A DNA stretch of 64,000 nt, from the NCBI GenBank assembly GCA_022606425.2, contig JAHDVF020000867.1:186001-250000 (forward strand), given 5' to 3'. Shown here piece after piece: positions 34,674 through 45,879 of the stretch (position 1 is the stretch's first letter; every line of letters begins with the position of its first letter). Source of the stretch: Lepidostoma basale (Eukaryota; Arthropoda; Insecta; Trichoptera; Lepidostomatidae). The translations under genes were made by a program, and so were the position numbers. The notes beneath the pieces were generated by a model, which saw only the letters and a list, made by a program, of their open reading frames with translations, made no database searches and was not told the DNA's origin.

Positions 34674-34842
34674 TAAGGCTACACACGAGTACGAGTGCTA
34701 AGCTAGTTGCTGTGCTTATCCACAATAGAGTCGCGTAGCTAAGCCATCGCAATAATACACGCGTTGGTTCGCTAGGATATACCTCCTAGCTTGCAGCATA
34801 TCTCTAAGAATCATGCGAGACTCGTACTCGTGTGAAGCCTTA
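34674..34842. mobile_element. Short MITE candidate
   Basis: Ends TAAGGCTACACACGAGTACG and its near-perfect inverse (CGTACTCGTGTGAAGCCTTA) bound 169 bp without coding capacity. About 23-bp TIRs with one mismatch. The flanking duplication is uncertain. Confidence 0.6.
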
Positions 34843-34850
34843 TACTCGTA

Positions 34851-37570
34851 GAACCCCCTAGCACTCAAGTATCTTTCTTTTAGCTACGCAGTCAAATAAG
34901 CTGAACCAGTACTCGACCACTGCGAACCCTCCTAATCATTCATTCATTTCTCTGTTGCATTCATACATATAACGGTTATTATTTGTTTTATGCAAGTATG
35001 GAATGGTTTGATAAAAACATAAATTTTCATAAGCTGCTTCTTCAGGCTATTCCCATCCACTCCTAGACAAAGGTCTCATCCATTCGCTTCCATGCCACTC
35101 TGTCTTGTGCAGACTGCATCCAGGTTATGCCGATGAGTCAGTTCAGATGATCCTTCTACCGTAGTGGAGGCCGCCCTACACTTTTCATTGCGGTCCACGG
35201 TCTCCAAGTCGGCAGTCTTTTTGTCCATTTTTCATCCAAACTTCTGGCTACGCGACATGAACATCGTCATTTTAGAGTCGATACGCGGTGGGTGATGTCA
35301 GTGATCTTTGTCTTTTTCTCAAGGTGCTGTGAAAACAAAGCTAGCAAGGCACGCCTTTCTTCGCCTAATATTACGCACCGCGGACACAAGAATTATATCG
35401 CACTGTTTTAATTTGTAAAGGACTTCTCCAGAAACATGGGTATATCCCGTTGAATTGTAATTCAGTATAATTGATAACGTCTGATCGAATGGTATCGCTG
35501 TTAATGATGTGTGCGTCATTTATCTCCGCCGCTGGTCGCGGTGCTTATACGTAATAGCTTCGCGATATTATGGTATATAGCAATGTTTATTACCCGCGCA
35601 CAGAGCTGCTCTCTTCTCGCCAGATTTGTCAGTCTGTGTGCTCGCAGAGTGCCTCACTTCTAGTGGAGGGAGCGATGCAATCAAATCGATTAAAATGATA
35701 GGTGATATACCTATACATACTATTTATCTTAATGATCTTAAAGGTCGTACGCTGTGTCAAAACTTGATATAGAAATCTAAAATGTAAACGATGAAAGCGT
35801 TAACTTTACTGCGCTGATAGAAAATGATCAACAATTAAAGTTGCAGAAATACTAGGTACAGCACAAGAGATTTTCCACTTTGCTTGTCTTGCAGGATTTA
35901 CAAGATTCGCGGCGACAATTCAAATTTCTCGCCATTTGTACAGTCTATCCTCACTGCCAAAATCTGCGGACATTTCATGTGACGATACTATCCTACTTAC
36001 TGCCGGTTTCAGTACGGAACGCACGTGTATTTCAAACTGCATTTCTCTTTATTATTCAACCTAGCCACATAACCTCAGTAAACCTTATGTCGACATCTTA
36101 CATATGTACTGGCAACACAATGGCGAATCTTTACTGCATACGAACTGACGTTTCGTTCCGTCGAAACAACATCACACATTGTACTTGGTGAAAATATTAA
36201 AAATCTACTTGGTTTTTAAGATTTACTCGATTATTTTCCTATCCAATGTTGAAAGATACGCGGTCCTTTGCCAGTGCTCCAGTCTCCGGGCGATCTTATA
36301 TTACATCCTCCTTGTTACTTTGAACAGGCCTCTGGCCGTGTAGCGACACCCCGGCCGTCCTGAGAAAGATTTATCTCCCCGTCCTGTGCTCCTTCGCCCC
36401 GACCTTCACTTAACCCCGCGGTCCATGATGTATGCCGGCAGACTCTGCTCTGGCCACAATACCATTACGAGCTTCTTTGCTTATTCTCATTCCCGACAGA
36501 ACTTCTAGGCTTGTCTCGCAACATTCCTTATTTTCTTTTCTAAGGCTTGATTTTTTAATACGAATGAAAACGTCAGTTTTATAGAAGTTTTATTATATTT
36601 TATGGGAATGACATGTTTCGCCCTTCTAAGGCATTACCAAATGTATATCGGCTTGATTGTTTGTTCATAGCAAAATATTTTTCAATTCAGATTTGTGACT
36701 ATCAAAGTTAGGACAATATTTTGTTTTCTCGTTATCATTGTATTTCCGTTATATCTTATTTGGGGCCATGGTTGACATTTTTTTCTACCAAATTGACCCA
36801 TCTCACCTACAAATACTAAGCAAGAATTGGAGTAAACACGAGAAAAAATAAAGAACTTGATTTGAAAACAGAAATTAAATACGTTGGTCATTGGCGTGGT
36901 AAAGTCAGCCCTCGCGGCTGGTGGCTACAGGAGACTCGACTCTCGCATTCACTTTTTCAATTTATTCCATCACGTTCCATTTTGTACGTTTTTATAGTAG
37001 TCCCCTCCTCCTCGAAGGCTTGTAGCTATGAGCTTTAAGAGCTAAATTTAACATAAAAATTCCCCTAACGATTACCAAATGTAAGCAGGAGAGAGGTCTC
37101 ATCCCTCAGCACCCGCAAGAGAGGCATTGTTCTAGTCCCGCCCATCTCCAGAGCAGTTCTAGTATCAGATACAGTCTCCACTAATGGAATGCCATGCTTC
37201 TGGGAGCTATTAGCTATTCGGGCCATCTTACTATGTATCTTTATAGTTAGGTACGCCCTCCGCAGGGACAGTTCAATGTTGTTCGGAGATCAGCCTGCCC
37301 TTTGAAAGTATTCTATGAAATGTTTATACTTGGGAATATTGTATATAAATATCATTTAGTAAATTCTACTCTAGTGCATTAAAATAACTAGGAGTGTAGG
37401 CCTTTTCGTATTTGTGTACCCATTTGATTAAAAATTATGTTTTACAAGTTCAAATAATTGGATCCATTCCATTAACATTTAACCACAATTTTTATTTTTA
37501 TTTTTTTTAATTATTATGTAAAACACCATTTAAAATAAATAACAAGGATGGAATTTTATGTTTTCTAAAA
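34851..37570. other. No gene recognised; repeat traces
   Basis: 35040-35300 reads like the minus strand of a dispersed repeat (CACTCCTAGACAAAGGTCTC, CGCTTCCATGCCACTCTGTC), probably a LINE 3' region. 36587-36645 is an inverted copy of the 10900-10990 repeat. 36240-36480 is GC-richer. No coding gene is supported. Confidence 0.35.
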
Positions 37571-37668
37571 GTTCTATAATATTTTATAAGAATGATATGT
37601 TTCGCCTTTGCTAAGACATTTAATAAAGCGTTAGCGAGGACTAAAGGACACGCGTCATTCCCATAAAA
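37571..37668. repeat. Imperfect foldback of the 10900-type repeat
   Basis: ATTTTATAAGAATGATATGT TTCGCC on the left and GTCATTCCCATAAAAT on the right are the same repeat end in opposite orientation, joined by about 40 bases. Confidence 0.55.
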
Positions 37669-37861
37669 TAAAATTAACCTTAAAAAATAAGTAAGACTTT
37701 ACATTCGTTTTAATTTCTCTAAATTGGAAGTTATCCTAAAAGTAAATATATTATACATTTGTAGAACGCATAGAGTGATGCCTCCTTATTAGGGTGACGC
37801 TTCTCAATGTTAGTACAATGCAACAGTTTCCCATGTATTCAGCATTTCTCTTATTACGCCA

Positions 37862-38262
37862 GAAGATTGTTACTCTGCTACTTCTTCCTTCTCCATCAAC
37901 AAACACTCCTCCAAAAATTCTTGCTCTAAAACACAATAGAACTCCATAAGCTCTTGACTGTGCTCTTCCACAAGCTCATCAATATCGTTGTTATATACCT
38001 CTAGTCCCATGGTATTGGTTAAAGACACAATCTCGTTGACTGTAGACTCCACGGGTGCTGTTTCAAACTCTTCAAAATCACATTCGACAACACTCTCTGG
38101 CCATCCTCTTGGTAACCCCTTCCCATGCCTTGTCAATCATTTTGAGGCAAGCAAGCGTTACTCGTTATGCGAAATATCGCTTGTTGAGGGAGTAGTTTTT
38201 TCACACTCTGTTTTGCTCGTTATGCTAATTACTCGTTATGAGAGGTTCCACTTTACTTTACA
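37862..38262 (-). mobile_element. Tigger/pogo-type element remnant with transposase C-terminus
   Basis: A minus-strand frame (37870-38136) reads FEEFETAPVESTVNEIVSL, MGLEVYNNDIDELVEEHSQE and LLMEKEEVAE, the acidic C-terminal tail characteristic of Tigger/jerky-type DDE transposases. Immediately upstream lies AGTGGAACCTCTCATAACGA, a terminal inverted repeat of the kind that group has. So the 5' end and the C-terminus remain and the whole catalytic core is deleted. The opposite TIR was not found. Confidence 0.72.
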
Positions 38263-39825
38263 AGATTGCAAAGAAAGCGTCCTTTAGTTCTTACCCTTGC
38301 AACGTTTAGATCAATTAATGTATTACTTTGTGGTATTTACAACTGTAAAGACAGTGTGGATACCGCAAAGGTTTAACAATATACCTATATTGTATAAATT
38401 TTGTGTCGTTTGTGCCGCTATTTGCCTACAAAAACAGTATTTGAATCTGTTTACCACATACGCGAGTTCCATAAAAATAATAGCGTGTTTATATTTGACA
38501 TGATAGTTGTGTTGTTATGGTATGCAGAGAGACTATGTGTTACACTACGTGTTTTGTCAGGTCCCTAAAATATGTGGCCTCATATTTTGAAACGTTTATA
38601 CGAGTATATTTCACCCTAATATGGGGTGATGTTCAAATATCTCCAAAAAACACTTCCATCGTTTAATCAAACGGATTTTTTGGAAACCAATGCTTTCTTC
38701 CCTTGGAAACCACTCGAGTATTTAAATATCAGATTGCTGTATTTAACATAATTTCTGATTTGAAAGGTTCAGTAACAAAATTCCGCCGCTAACATTATAC
38801 TATAGTATTTCAAAGCTATTTGGCTTCACGTTACTAAAATCTGCAAAAGAGTTCTTTGAGAATTATGTTCCCTCGAAGTTCGTCAACTTTACAAACGTGA
38901 AATAGTTTACATGAGCGGAATTCTTACGAGATTCCGGGAATTCCACGCCGTCGGAGCGTAATATCTATCTTAGTATATTTGCTCGCGATGTGTTAATCCG
39001 TCGATAATTTCCACAATATCTCAAGAACGCGTCAATTAGTTCCCCGCCTGCAGCCCGGAACGGGAGCCTGAAGCCTGGACCGCGTCCAAGTCTCTGTCTC
39101 CCATCTCCCAGGTCCCGAGCTGATTTATGTATCCCTGCTCGGTGGCGCGCCTCTCCATTTTTTGTGGTCATTTCTAATAGAAGTTTCTCTTTAAATTCAA
39201 TACGGTTCTAAACTACCATTTTTAAAGAGCTCTTTATTTAAACAATAGGTACACACAAGTATTAGCGTCACGATTTCTGAGTACTCTGAGGGAAGGAAAT
39301 CATTGCTTAGCTTTTTTTTGCGCTTTCTTCTGATTAAAATATTTTTTTAAATATAAAAAACGATAACCGAGACCTGCTGAAACACTCGCAGAATTTGCGA
39401 CTCCCGAAGTGGGGTGGAAACTCCAATAGGAAGGAGTCGAGTGATTCTTCAATCGTATTCGATCTTAGATAATCCTTGTTTTAACCGAATCACTATAATA
39501 CTTCTTCTTCTTATCGGTGCTACTTCGGGGCTCTCTTTTTCTTGGTCTGCCTCTTGGACTATTTTCGCGCGGCACCCATCTGGACATAATCTTCGGAATA
39601 ATACTTCAACGTTATTAAATGTATTCATTTTGAAGCACTGTCATTATATGTATCACAACTTGATAAGATTGTCCCATGTTGGCATCATCAGGTGTTGAGT
39701 TATGTGTAACATGGTTAGCGAAACACCTTTCGCTACAATCTCATCAAAGTTAATTTTGATACGTTTAATAACAGATTGAATATTAAATGTTTCACAATTA
39801 AAATATTTACTATTCAATCTCTAAT
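38263..39825. other. No gene recognised
   Basis: A GC-rich block at 39030-39165 is open on the minus strand for 69 codons but without recognisable homology. The rest is AT-rich. Confidence 0.35.
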
Positions 39826-40325
39826 AAACAAACCATCACGCCATTTCGCCGTAGGAGTAGGCAGTGGGAGTGGACCGCCACGCTACTCTATCCTGATATA
39901 CCTCTCTAGATTCCTCCACATTCATACAGCGAGTCATACATGCACGTTGATTTTTATAAATTTGATTAATATGGTCATGCCATGTTTTCCTCGGTCTTCC
40001 TCACACCCTGTACTCTATTTACATTGTTAATGTATACTTTCTTAACCATCCTTTCTTCATCCATGTGTTCTCTGTCCAAACCGACGAATTGATCCTTTCA
40101 TTATTTTGTTCATAATACTTTCTTCCGCTCTACATTCCTTCCTTATATCAGCATTTGAAATGTTGTCCCACGTCGTTTTAGGTATCACACATACGTCTAA
40201 GGGATCTAATCGCTACCTCATTTATTCTGCTCTCATCCTTCTTCTGTCAGTTCCATGCTTCGCTTTCATATATAAGGGTTGGAACTATAATTCCATTGTG
40301 AACGGTCATTTTTGCTTTCATTGAT
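39826..40325 (-). mobile_element. TTAG-tailed RTE-like LINE, near maximal tail length, degenerate
   Basis: AAACAAACCATCACGCCATT start, then the complete tail up to the NWQKKDE box (TCCTTCTTCTGTCAGTTCCA) and the phrase AAGGGTTGGAACTATAATTC beyond. Multiple frameshifts. The tail has decayed to a single CAAACC. Confidence 0.75.
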
Positions 40326-40390
40326 ATTTTTATTTATTATTCTTTAAGCGATAGAATTATGAACTCAATGATAGGGGTATGCGAGGTCGA

Positions 40391-40890
40391 GGGTGTCGTT
40401 GGGTGGGGGAGGCAAAGGCGAAGTTACTGGTATGCACACGTGAGAAGAATGGATCCACCCAGACTCCCCATCATTGTGTTTCACGGCCAACCGCAAGGTA
40501 GTCAACCAAAGAGATGGATCGACAGCTGGGAGTGACCTCGCAGGAAGCCAATTCCTCTTAAGAAACTGACCGCAAGGCCTACTACCATAACTCCATCCTG
40601 GCACTGCTCCTCTTATCTTCCCCTCGGGAACAGACTTTTTTATAAATACAATCCCAACCCTAACTGGTCTTCCATTCCTTGACAATAATGTAAGACTTTA
40701 TCATAAACCCTAAATCCCCCCTTGCCCTCTTTCGGAGGGACACTCCGGGCTATACATTTAGCCCCACCATAAAACAACTACCAAATCACATTCCATCAAT
40801 GTTTCCTACAGACGTAAGAGGAATAGTCATTAGAGCTGAACCTCTGTAAGCCAGAAGATCCAAGTCAGTCCAAGGCCTACACAAAGAAGA
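40391..40890 (+). mobile_element. Family B LINE: coding tail plus 3' UTR
   Basis: Sense translation with shifts gives a YAHVRRMDPPRLPI-like block, GQPQGSQPKRWIDSWE and a stop, then a 3' UTR containing CTTTCGGAGGGACACTCCGG, GACGTAAGAGGAATAGTCAT and AGAAGATCCAAGTC, ending in an AAGAAGAAGAAAG run. This is the most complete copy of this family here and gives its orientation. Confidence 0.7.
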
Positions 40891-41540
40891 AGAAAGATAT
40901 ATTTTTGTTGCTTTCGTTGTTTGCAATAACCATTTTTAAAACTCCATTCACTAGCAATAGTCAACCTTACTCTCATAACATTGTACATTGCTCTGTTGTA
41001 GGGTATAAGGATGCGGTACAGTGTTATTATAATGACACTTGATTATCGCCTTGTTTATTTATTAGTATTTAACATTCATAAGTAATGTTTCCCGCCGAGA
41101 TGGTCTCTCCGTGAAGCCATGGAGTGTGGGCAGAGGTTAGGGGTGTGGGAGGGGCTGTAGTGCTGCGATGGTCGATAATAGATGATAATAATAAATATTA
41201 TTGGCTCGCTGCCGATTGAATTTCAGATACTCAAAATTGTATTACTAGTTGCTACAGCTGCCGCCAGATGGCACTAGGTCACGTCTCTCATTATTTTTTG
41301 AATCGTTACTCGTATTTACGAAGCGTGGAGAATATATACATACGTGCGGATTACCTAAATTTTAAATACGGGTATTTATGTAGTAAATTAAATTAATATA
41401 TTTTATAGTAGTTCAGTTTTAGGATTAGAATTAACTACTTTCTGGGTTAAAATTATAATTTTTACGATGCTTAGTGAACGTTTGATTCGCTGTGTTTTGT
41501 GAACGTTTTATTTAATTTAATAAAAAAACATTTCAACTGA
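40891..41540. other. No gene recognised
   Basis: AT-rich with no identified element. A short GATGATAATAATAA simple repeat lies near 41180. Confidence 0.35.
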
Positions 41541-41692
41541 CTAAACTAACCATCGCGCCGTCTCCCCGAAGTGGTAGCCAGAATGAATGGTCTACCACCC
41601 TGTTCTTTCCTGGCGTACTTCTATCGATTCGAATAGATGCATTAAACACCATGGAGGTAGATTTCTCCGACTCTTCGCGTGCCCGACATTTT
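41541..41692 (-). mobile_element. TTAG-tailed RTE-like LINE, short 3' fragment
   Basis: CTAAACTAACCATCGCGCCG TCTCCCCGAAGTGG, then GATTTCTCCGACTCTTCGCG TGCCCGACATT, after which homology stops. Confidence 0.7.
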
Positions 41693-41849
41693 TTCATAAA
41701 TTATTCTGTGATATTTATAAAAACAATATATAAAAGGACAATTATTTTTAAAAAAGTCCAAAATCCAAAAAGGCATGCCGGCAAAGTGGGGACTCAGAAA
41801 TATATAGTACTTCCTGGTTGGCAGGATTCCAGTCCTTCCCAGTGATCAG

Positions 41850-42560
41850 ATTTTTTTTTTTTAATTCTTGAAGAAAAGGGATGTAGTTATCGCATTACGT
41901 AGGAAAAAATTGAAAAAAAAAATCGCGGAAAGGCGGCGATTTGAAAAAAAGAAAATCACCATTACCCTATTTTTTTTTCAACTTTCGATTTTTTTTTAAT
42001 TAGTGTTTTTTTTCTTTCAAAAAACCCTACGTAGGACGATATTCAAATATATAAAGAAGCTCTGTGCAAAATTTCAAGTAAATCGGTAGGTATATTAGAA
42101 CTGATATCATGCCAACCATATCGAAAAAAGTCAGTTTTGGAAAAACGCGTTCAAAGTTTGGAGTCGAGTTTCGCGCGATCTAAGTCGTTTAATGGTATGT
42201 TATACTTACTTTTTCTCAACCAGCGATCCTAGCCTCATGCAATTTTCGACCTTCCATGAAGTCGATTTCTAATGATTTATTGAGTACAAAAGAGTTTTCA
42301 TAATGTAGACTCTTCCCAGGTAATCAGAGTTTGCCTGTCGCCTATAGTTCATAGGTCCCGTCCGGACCGATTTATTGGGTGCGTCACAAAAATAGCTGTA
42401 ACTTCGAAAATATTCAGAATTTTAGAAAATTCTCTTAGGATCATATTCTTAAAGGTCTAAACTTAAAAAATATGCAAAAAAACGATTCTTTCAATTTTCT
42501 ACACTTGAATACCCCCATAATGTTTTGACTACGTTCTGATATCGGTAAGGCGAACAAACC
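41850..42560. other. Unassigned, possible DNA-transposon interior
   Basis: Long A and T runs surround an inverted pair TTACGTAGGAAAAAATTG (about 41895) and CAAAAAACCCTACGTAGGA (about 42018). The phrase AAAATTTCAAGTAAATCGGT that follows is typical of non-coding parts of dispersed elements. No ORF. Confidence 0.3.
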
Positions 42561-43035
42561 AACATACTTAAAACTCTTGAATACTCGAATTTGCAATATA
42601 TCCATTTCTGTGGAGTTTTAAATATTATATACCTGTATACGAGTACAGTTGGGAACAATATGAATATACGTAGGAGTATTGATTGACAAACTTAACTACT
42701 AGGTTCTCACAAGGAAGTTTTCTTTAAATGAAACCGTTCTAAAAACTCGACGAACGAGCAGAAAGACCCTCTCTCTTCCTCCGCAACAGCTTTCGAGAGA
42801 GCGGGTTAACTCGTAGAGAGCGGAGCGCGGGTTAAGTTGGCCGGCCGAGCCGAGCCGAGCGTTCCGTTGTTACGGTATTTTTTGCGGAACCTTTAATCCA
42901 ATTATTTGAGTCATTTATCTCCCATTTGAATTGATACTCCGAGCCCGGAGCAGCGCACTCTAAAGTTTTTACGTAGGAAATGCGTATTTCTATGTAATCC
43001 AACACATGTATGTATGATTGTTATTGACCACGATC

Positions 43036-43053
43036 GTGGCACGACCAAATCAA
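43036..43053 (+). mobile_element. Host RTE-like copy, left piece, interrupted by insertion
   Basis: GTGGCACGACCAAATCAA is the WHDQIN codon stretch of a sense RTE copy. It stops where an antisense RTE copy begins and resumes at 43580. Confidence 0.65.
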
Positions 43054-43579
43054 ACTAACTAACCATCACGCCGTCACCCCGGAGGGGTAGACAGAAAGAA
43101 TGGAACGCCACACTGTTCTGTCCTGACATACTTCTCTCGCTTCCTCTACATTCATACATCTTGTCATGCACGCACGTCGATTTCTCCGACTCCTCACGTG
43201 ACCGACATTCAATATTTGATTGATTTGATCGTGCCACGTTTTCCTCGGCCTTCTTCTATTTCTAGCTCCGTTCACGCCGTTTATAGGTATATACCTTCTT
43301 TACTATTCTGTCTTCACTCATTCTTTCCATGTGTCCAAACCATCTTAATGACCCTTTCCTTATTTTGCTCATAACACTTTCATTCGCACCACATTTAGTT
43401 CTTATACTTGCATTTGACACTCTATCATATACAGATTTGCCACACATTCGTCTTGGAGATCTCATTTCTACTGTATTTATTCTACATTCATCCTTCTTTT
43501 GCCAGTTCCATGCTTCACTTCCATACATAAGGGTCGGCACAAGAACACCATTATGCACTGCCATCTTAGCTTTTTTTGG
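43054..43579 (-). mobile_element. RTE-like LINE inserted into another RTE copy
   Basis: Minus-strand copy starting at the (CTAA)n tail and reaching upstream through MHNGVLVPTLMYGSEAWNWQ at about 43575. The frame reads MRSPRRMCGKSVYDRVSN, SLRWFGHMERMSEDRIVKK, then after a shift NRRRPRKTWHDQINQILN and WRSILSVYPSG. The 9-bp CCAAATCAA occurs on both sides (43045-43053 and 43580-43588) as a target duplication. Subfamily 1. Confidence 0.85.
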
Positions 43580-43694
43580 CCAAATCAATAAAATATTAAA
43601 TGTCGGCCACGTGAGGGGTTGGAGAAATCGACGTGCGTGCATGACACAATGTATGAATGTTGGTTGATGTGAGACGGCGTAATGGTTAATTAGT
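43580..43694 (+). mobile_element. Host RTE-like copy, right piece
   Basis: Continues the interrupted sense copy: CCAAATCAATAAAATATTAA, GTCGGCCACGTGAG, GGAGAAATCGACGTGCGTGC, then a shortened end GGCGTAATGGTTAATTAG. The stretch encoding EEAREVCQ...YPSG is deleted. Confidence 0.75.
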
Positions 43695-44027
43695 TTTTAG
43701 TCAGATTTTATAGGTTCACATTTCCAAGAAGAGACAGATTTAGAAATATTGCCATACGAGCATTTGGGAAGTCAGTAAACATTCCTATTAATTTACTAAT
43801 AGAAACATCCCCGGTAAACAACTAGAAGATCATTTCTTGCACAAACTTGGATTTTCACAAATCGATCTGATCAGATCTCCTTCCATCCTCTCTTCCTGCT
43901 TTGCAATTACAGGTCTTAATATCCGTTGTGTATATCTGTGGGAATATTGATGTTTATGGAATGCTGTACGAATGTTGAGGACGCATAATAATTATATTAG
44001 GATGGAGGAGTGTGCAGGTCTTCGGAA

Positions 44028-44505
44028 GTGTATGGAAGTGAAACTTGGAGCTGGCAAAAGAAGGATGAAAGCAGGATAAACGCCGTAGAAATGAGATCAC
44101 TAAGAAGAATGTGCCAGAAAACGTTGTATGATAGAATACCGAACGATGAAATAAGAGAGAAATGTAAGGCAGATGACTGCATCATGGATAAAATTAAAAA
44201 AGGATCCCGGAGATGGTTTGGACATATGGAACGAATGGATGAGAGAAGAATGGTTAAAAAGTTGTACACAAGCAGCGTTAGTGGAAAAAGAAGCAGAGGA
44301 CGACCGAGGAAAACATGGCATGACCAAATTAATCAATTACTAAAAGGCGGCCACATTCGAAGTCGGAATAATCAACGTGCGTTCATGGTACGATGTATGA
44401 ATGTAGAGGAAGCCCGAGAGGTATGCCAGGGCAGAGCATTGTGGCGATCCATCCTCTATGCCTACCCCTTCGGAGAAATGGCGTGATGGTTAGTTAGATA
44501 GTTAG
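44028..44505 (+). mobile_element. RTE-like LINE, subfamily 2, youngest-looking copy
   Basis: An uninterrupted + frame (through 44486) encodes VYGSETWSWQKKDESRINAV, EMRSLRRMCQKTLYDRIPND, RRWFGHMERMDERRMVKKLY, GKRSRGRPRKTWHDQINQLL, GHIRSRNNQRAFMVRC and ILYAYPFGEMA, then GGCGTGATGG and (TTAG)n. The 5' truncation point is just before the YGSExW box. Direct repeats of 31 bp with two mismatches (43997-44027 and 44506-44536) flank it, consistent with a long target duplication. There is no RT domain, so it cannot move itself. Confidence 0.85.
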
Positions 44506-44536
44506 TTAGGATAGAGGAGTGTGTAGGTCTTCGGAA

Positions 44537-45224
44537 AAAAACAGCAAGGTGGTTGGTCATTTATTTAAAATTGTTCTATTTTTATTCTTCTAATAATCGT
44601 GGAGTAATAAGAGTAATTGGTGTGTCACTTAACACTGTGATTGAAGTGGAATCGGTAGGTGGGTCTCCACCAGAAAAGACGTGATGCCGGTACGAGAGTG
44701 TTTACACGCATTTTTTATAAACCTAATAGAGATCGTGATGTTGTAATCAGAAAGCGATCGGCTCACAAAGAGGAGATAAACTCGTATTTATTATTCAACG
44801 CGAGCGGGGTACCTACCCGAGATTATGTGGGACTTATGCCGCTCTAATGGCAACACCTATTTCCATAGACAATTTTGCTCGGGAAATACATCACTTCCCC
44901 GATTTTATGAACCAATAAAGTTCACGAAACGTCGCCGATCCGTTGTTTGTCTCAGTAAATCCTCGCCTGGGAGCTCGCTCCTCGGAGCCTGGAAATACGG
45001 CCAACATAGAAATAACGCGACACAATACGCGCCTAATGTTGGAACCTATCGCTTTATACAATATTTATTTATTAACTGGTTCGTTAATCGAAGTGTACGT
45101 TGCATGTGCAATAAAATGGATTTTTTATGATTTATGTATATATTTATATATCCTGCGTTCGTATGAAATAGTTCTAATGGTATTGTAATTTTTTATACAA
45201 TCTCATTATTATGAAGAAGGCATC
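44537..45224. other. No gene recognised
   Basis: Includes a GC-richer stretch at 44930-45000; two overlapping + frames of 60-100 codons are without homology. Confidence 0.3.
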
Positions 45225-45300
45225 GAGTCATGTCCAGGCATGAACCCATGTCCCCCGAATCAGTAGCCAAGCGTTTGGTTTCCTAGACCACCACCCGGTT
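45225..45300 (-). mobile_element. tRNA-like SINE head (second family)
   Basis: On the minus strand GGTGGTGGTCTAGGAAACCA resembles an A box and GGGTTCATGCCTGGACA a B box, about 36 bases apart, in a tRNA-like arrangement. Stems are too poor for a functional tRNA. The body to the left does not match SINE-T. Confidence 0.4.
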
Positions 45301-45399
45301 TATATCCATCCACTACCGTACATTCTCGTGCAGGATCACGTACATCTGGTTAGTACCACAAATATTTAGAGATTGTATCATATATATTAAAGAAAAAGT

Positions 45400-45775
45400 A
45401 AAGAGGGGTAGGCAAAGATGATGGACCGCCATACTGCTCTGTCTTGACATATCTCTCTAGATTCCTCTACATTCATAAATCGTAACAAGAATGCTCGTCG
45501 ATTTTTCCGACTTCGAATGTGGCTGCCTTTTAGTGATTGATTAATTTGGTCGTGCCATGTTTTGCTCGGCCATCCTCGGTTTCTTGGTTTCATTCTCACT
45601 GCTCGTATACATTTTGTAACCTTTATTCTTTCATCCGTTCGTTCCAAAACTATCGCAATGGTTCTTTTTTAATTTTATTTATCATGCCTTACGTTCCTTC
45701 GTATGGTCTTCTATCATATATCGTTTTCCCACACATTGCTCTCAGTGATTTCATTTCTATTGTTATTTCAATCGC
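45400..45775 (-). mobile_element. TTAG-tailed RTE-like LINE, subfamily 2, degenerate
   Basis: Lacks the tail and GGCGTGATGG end, starting at AGGGGTAGGCAAAGATGATG. The minus-strand frame keeps MERTDERIKVTKC, KTWHDQINQSLKGSHIRSRK and VWRSIIFAYPS, and runs upstream to the EMRSLR region at 45755. Confidence 0.7.
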
Positions 45776-45828
45776 AATTTAATTAGGCGTGTATAAATAA
45801 TAATTTTTAAGTATTATTTTCTTTTTAA

Positions 45829-45877
45829 TTTAAAACACTGTTTTTTCTACTTTAAGGTGTAAAAAACAGTGTTTAAA
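45829..45877. repeat. Short perfect hairpin
   Basis: Arms TTTAAAACACTGTTTTTT and AAAAAACAGTGTTTAAA with a loop of about 14 bases. Too AT-rich and short to call a regulatory RNA. Confidence 0.5.
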
Positions 45878-45879
45878 TT

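Noticed and set aside
36121..36480. Possible exon in GC-rich sequence
   Set aside because: No frame of useful length with flanking splice sites and no recognisable peptide.
7024..44505. TTAG arrays as interstitial telomere repeats
   Set aside because: They are short, lack the TTAGG pentamer, and always sit at the 3' end of the same LINE, so they are element tails.
45829..45877. microRNA-like hairpin
   Set aside because: Arms are only 17-18 bp, almost all A/T, with no extended stem or basal structure.
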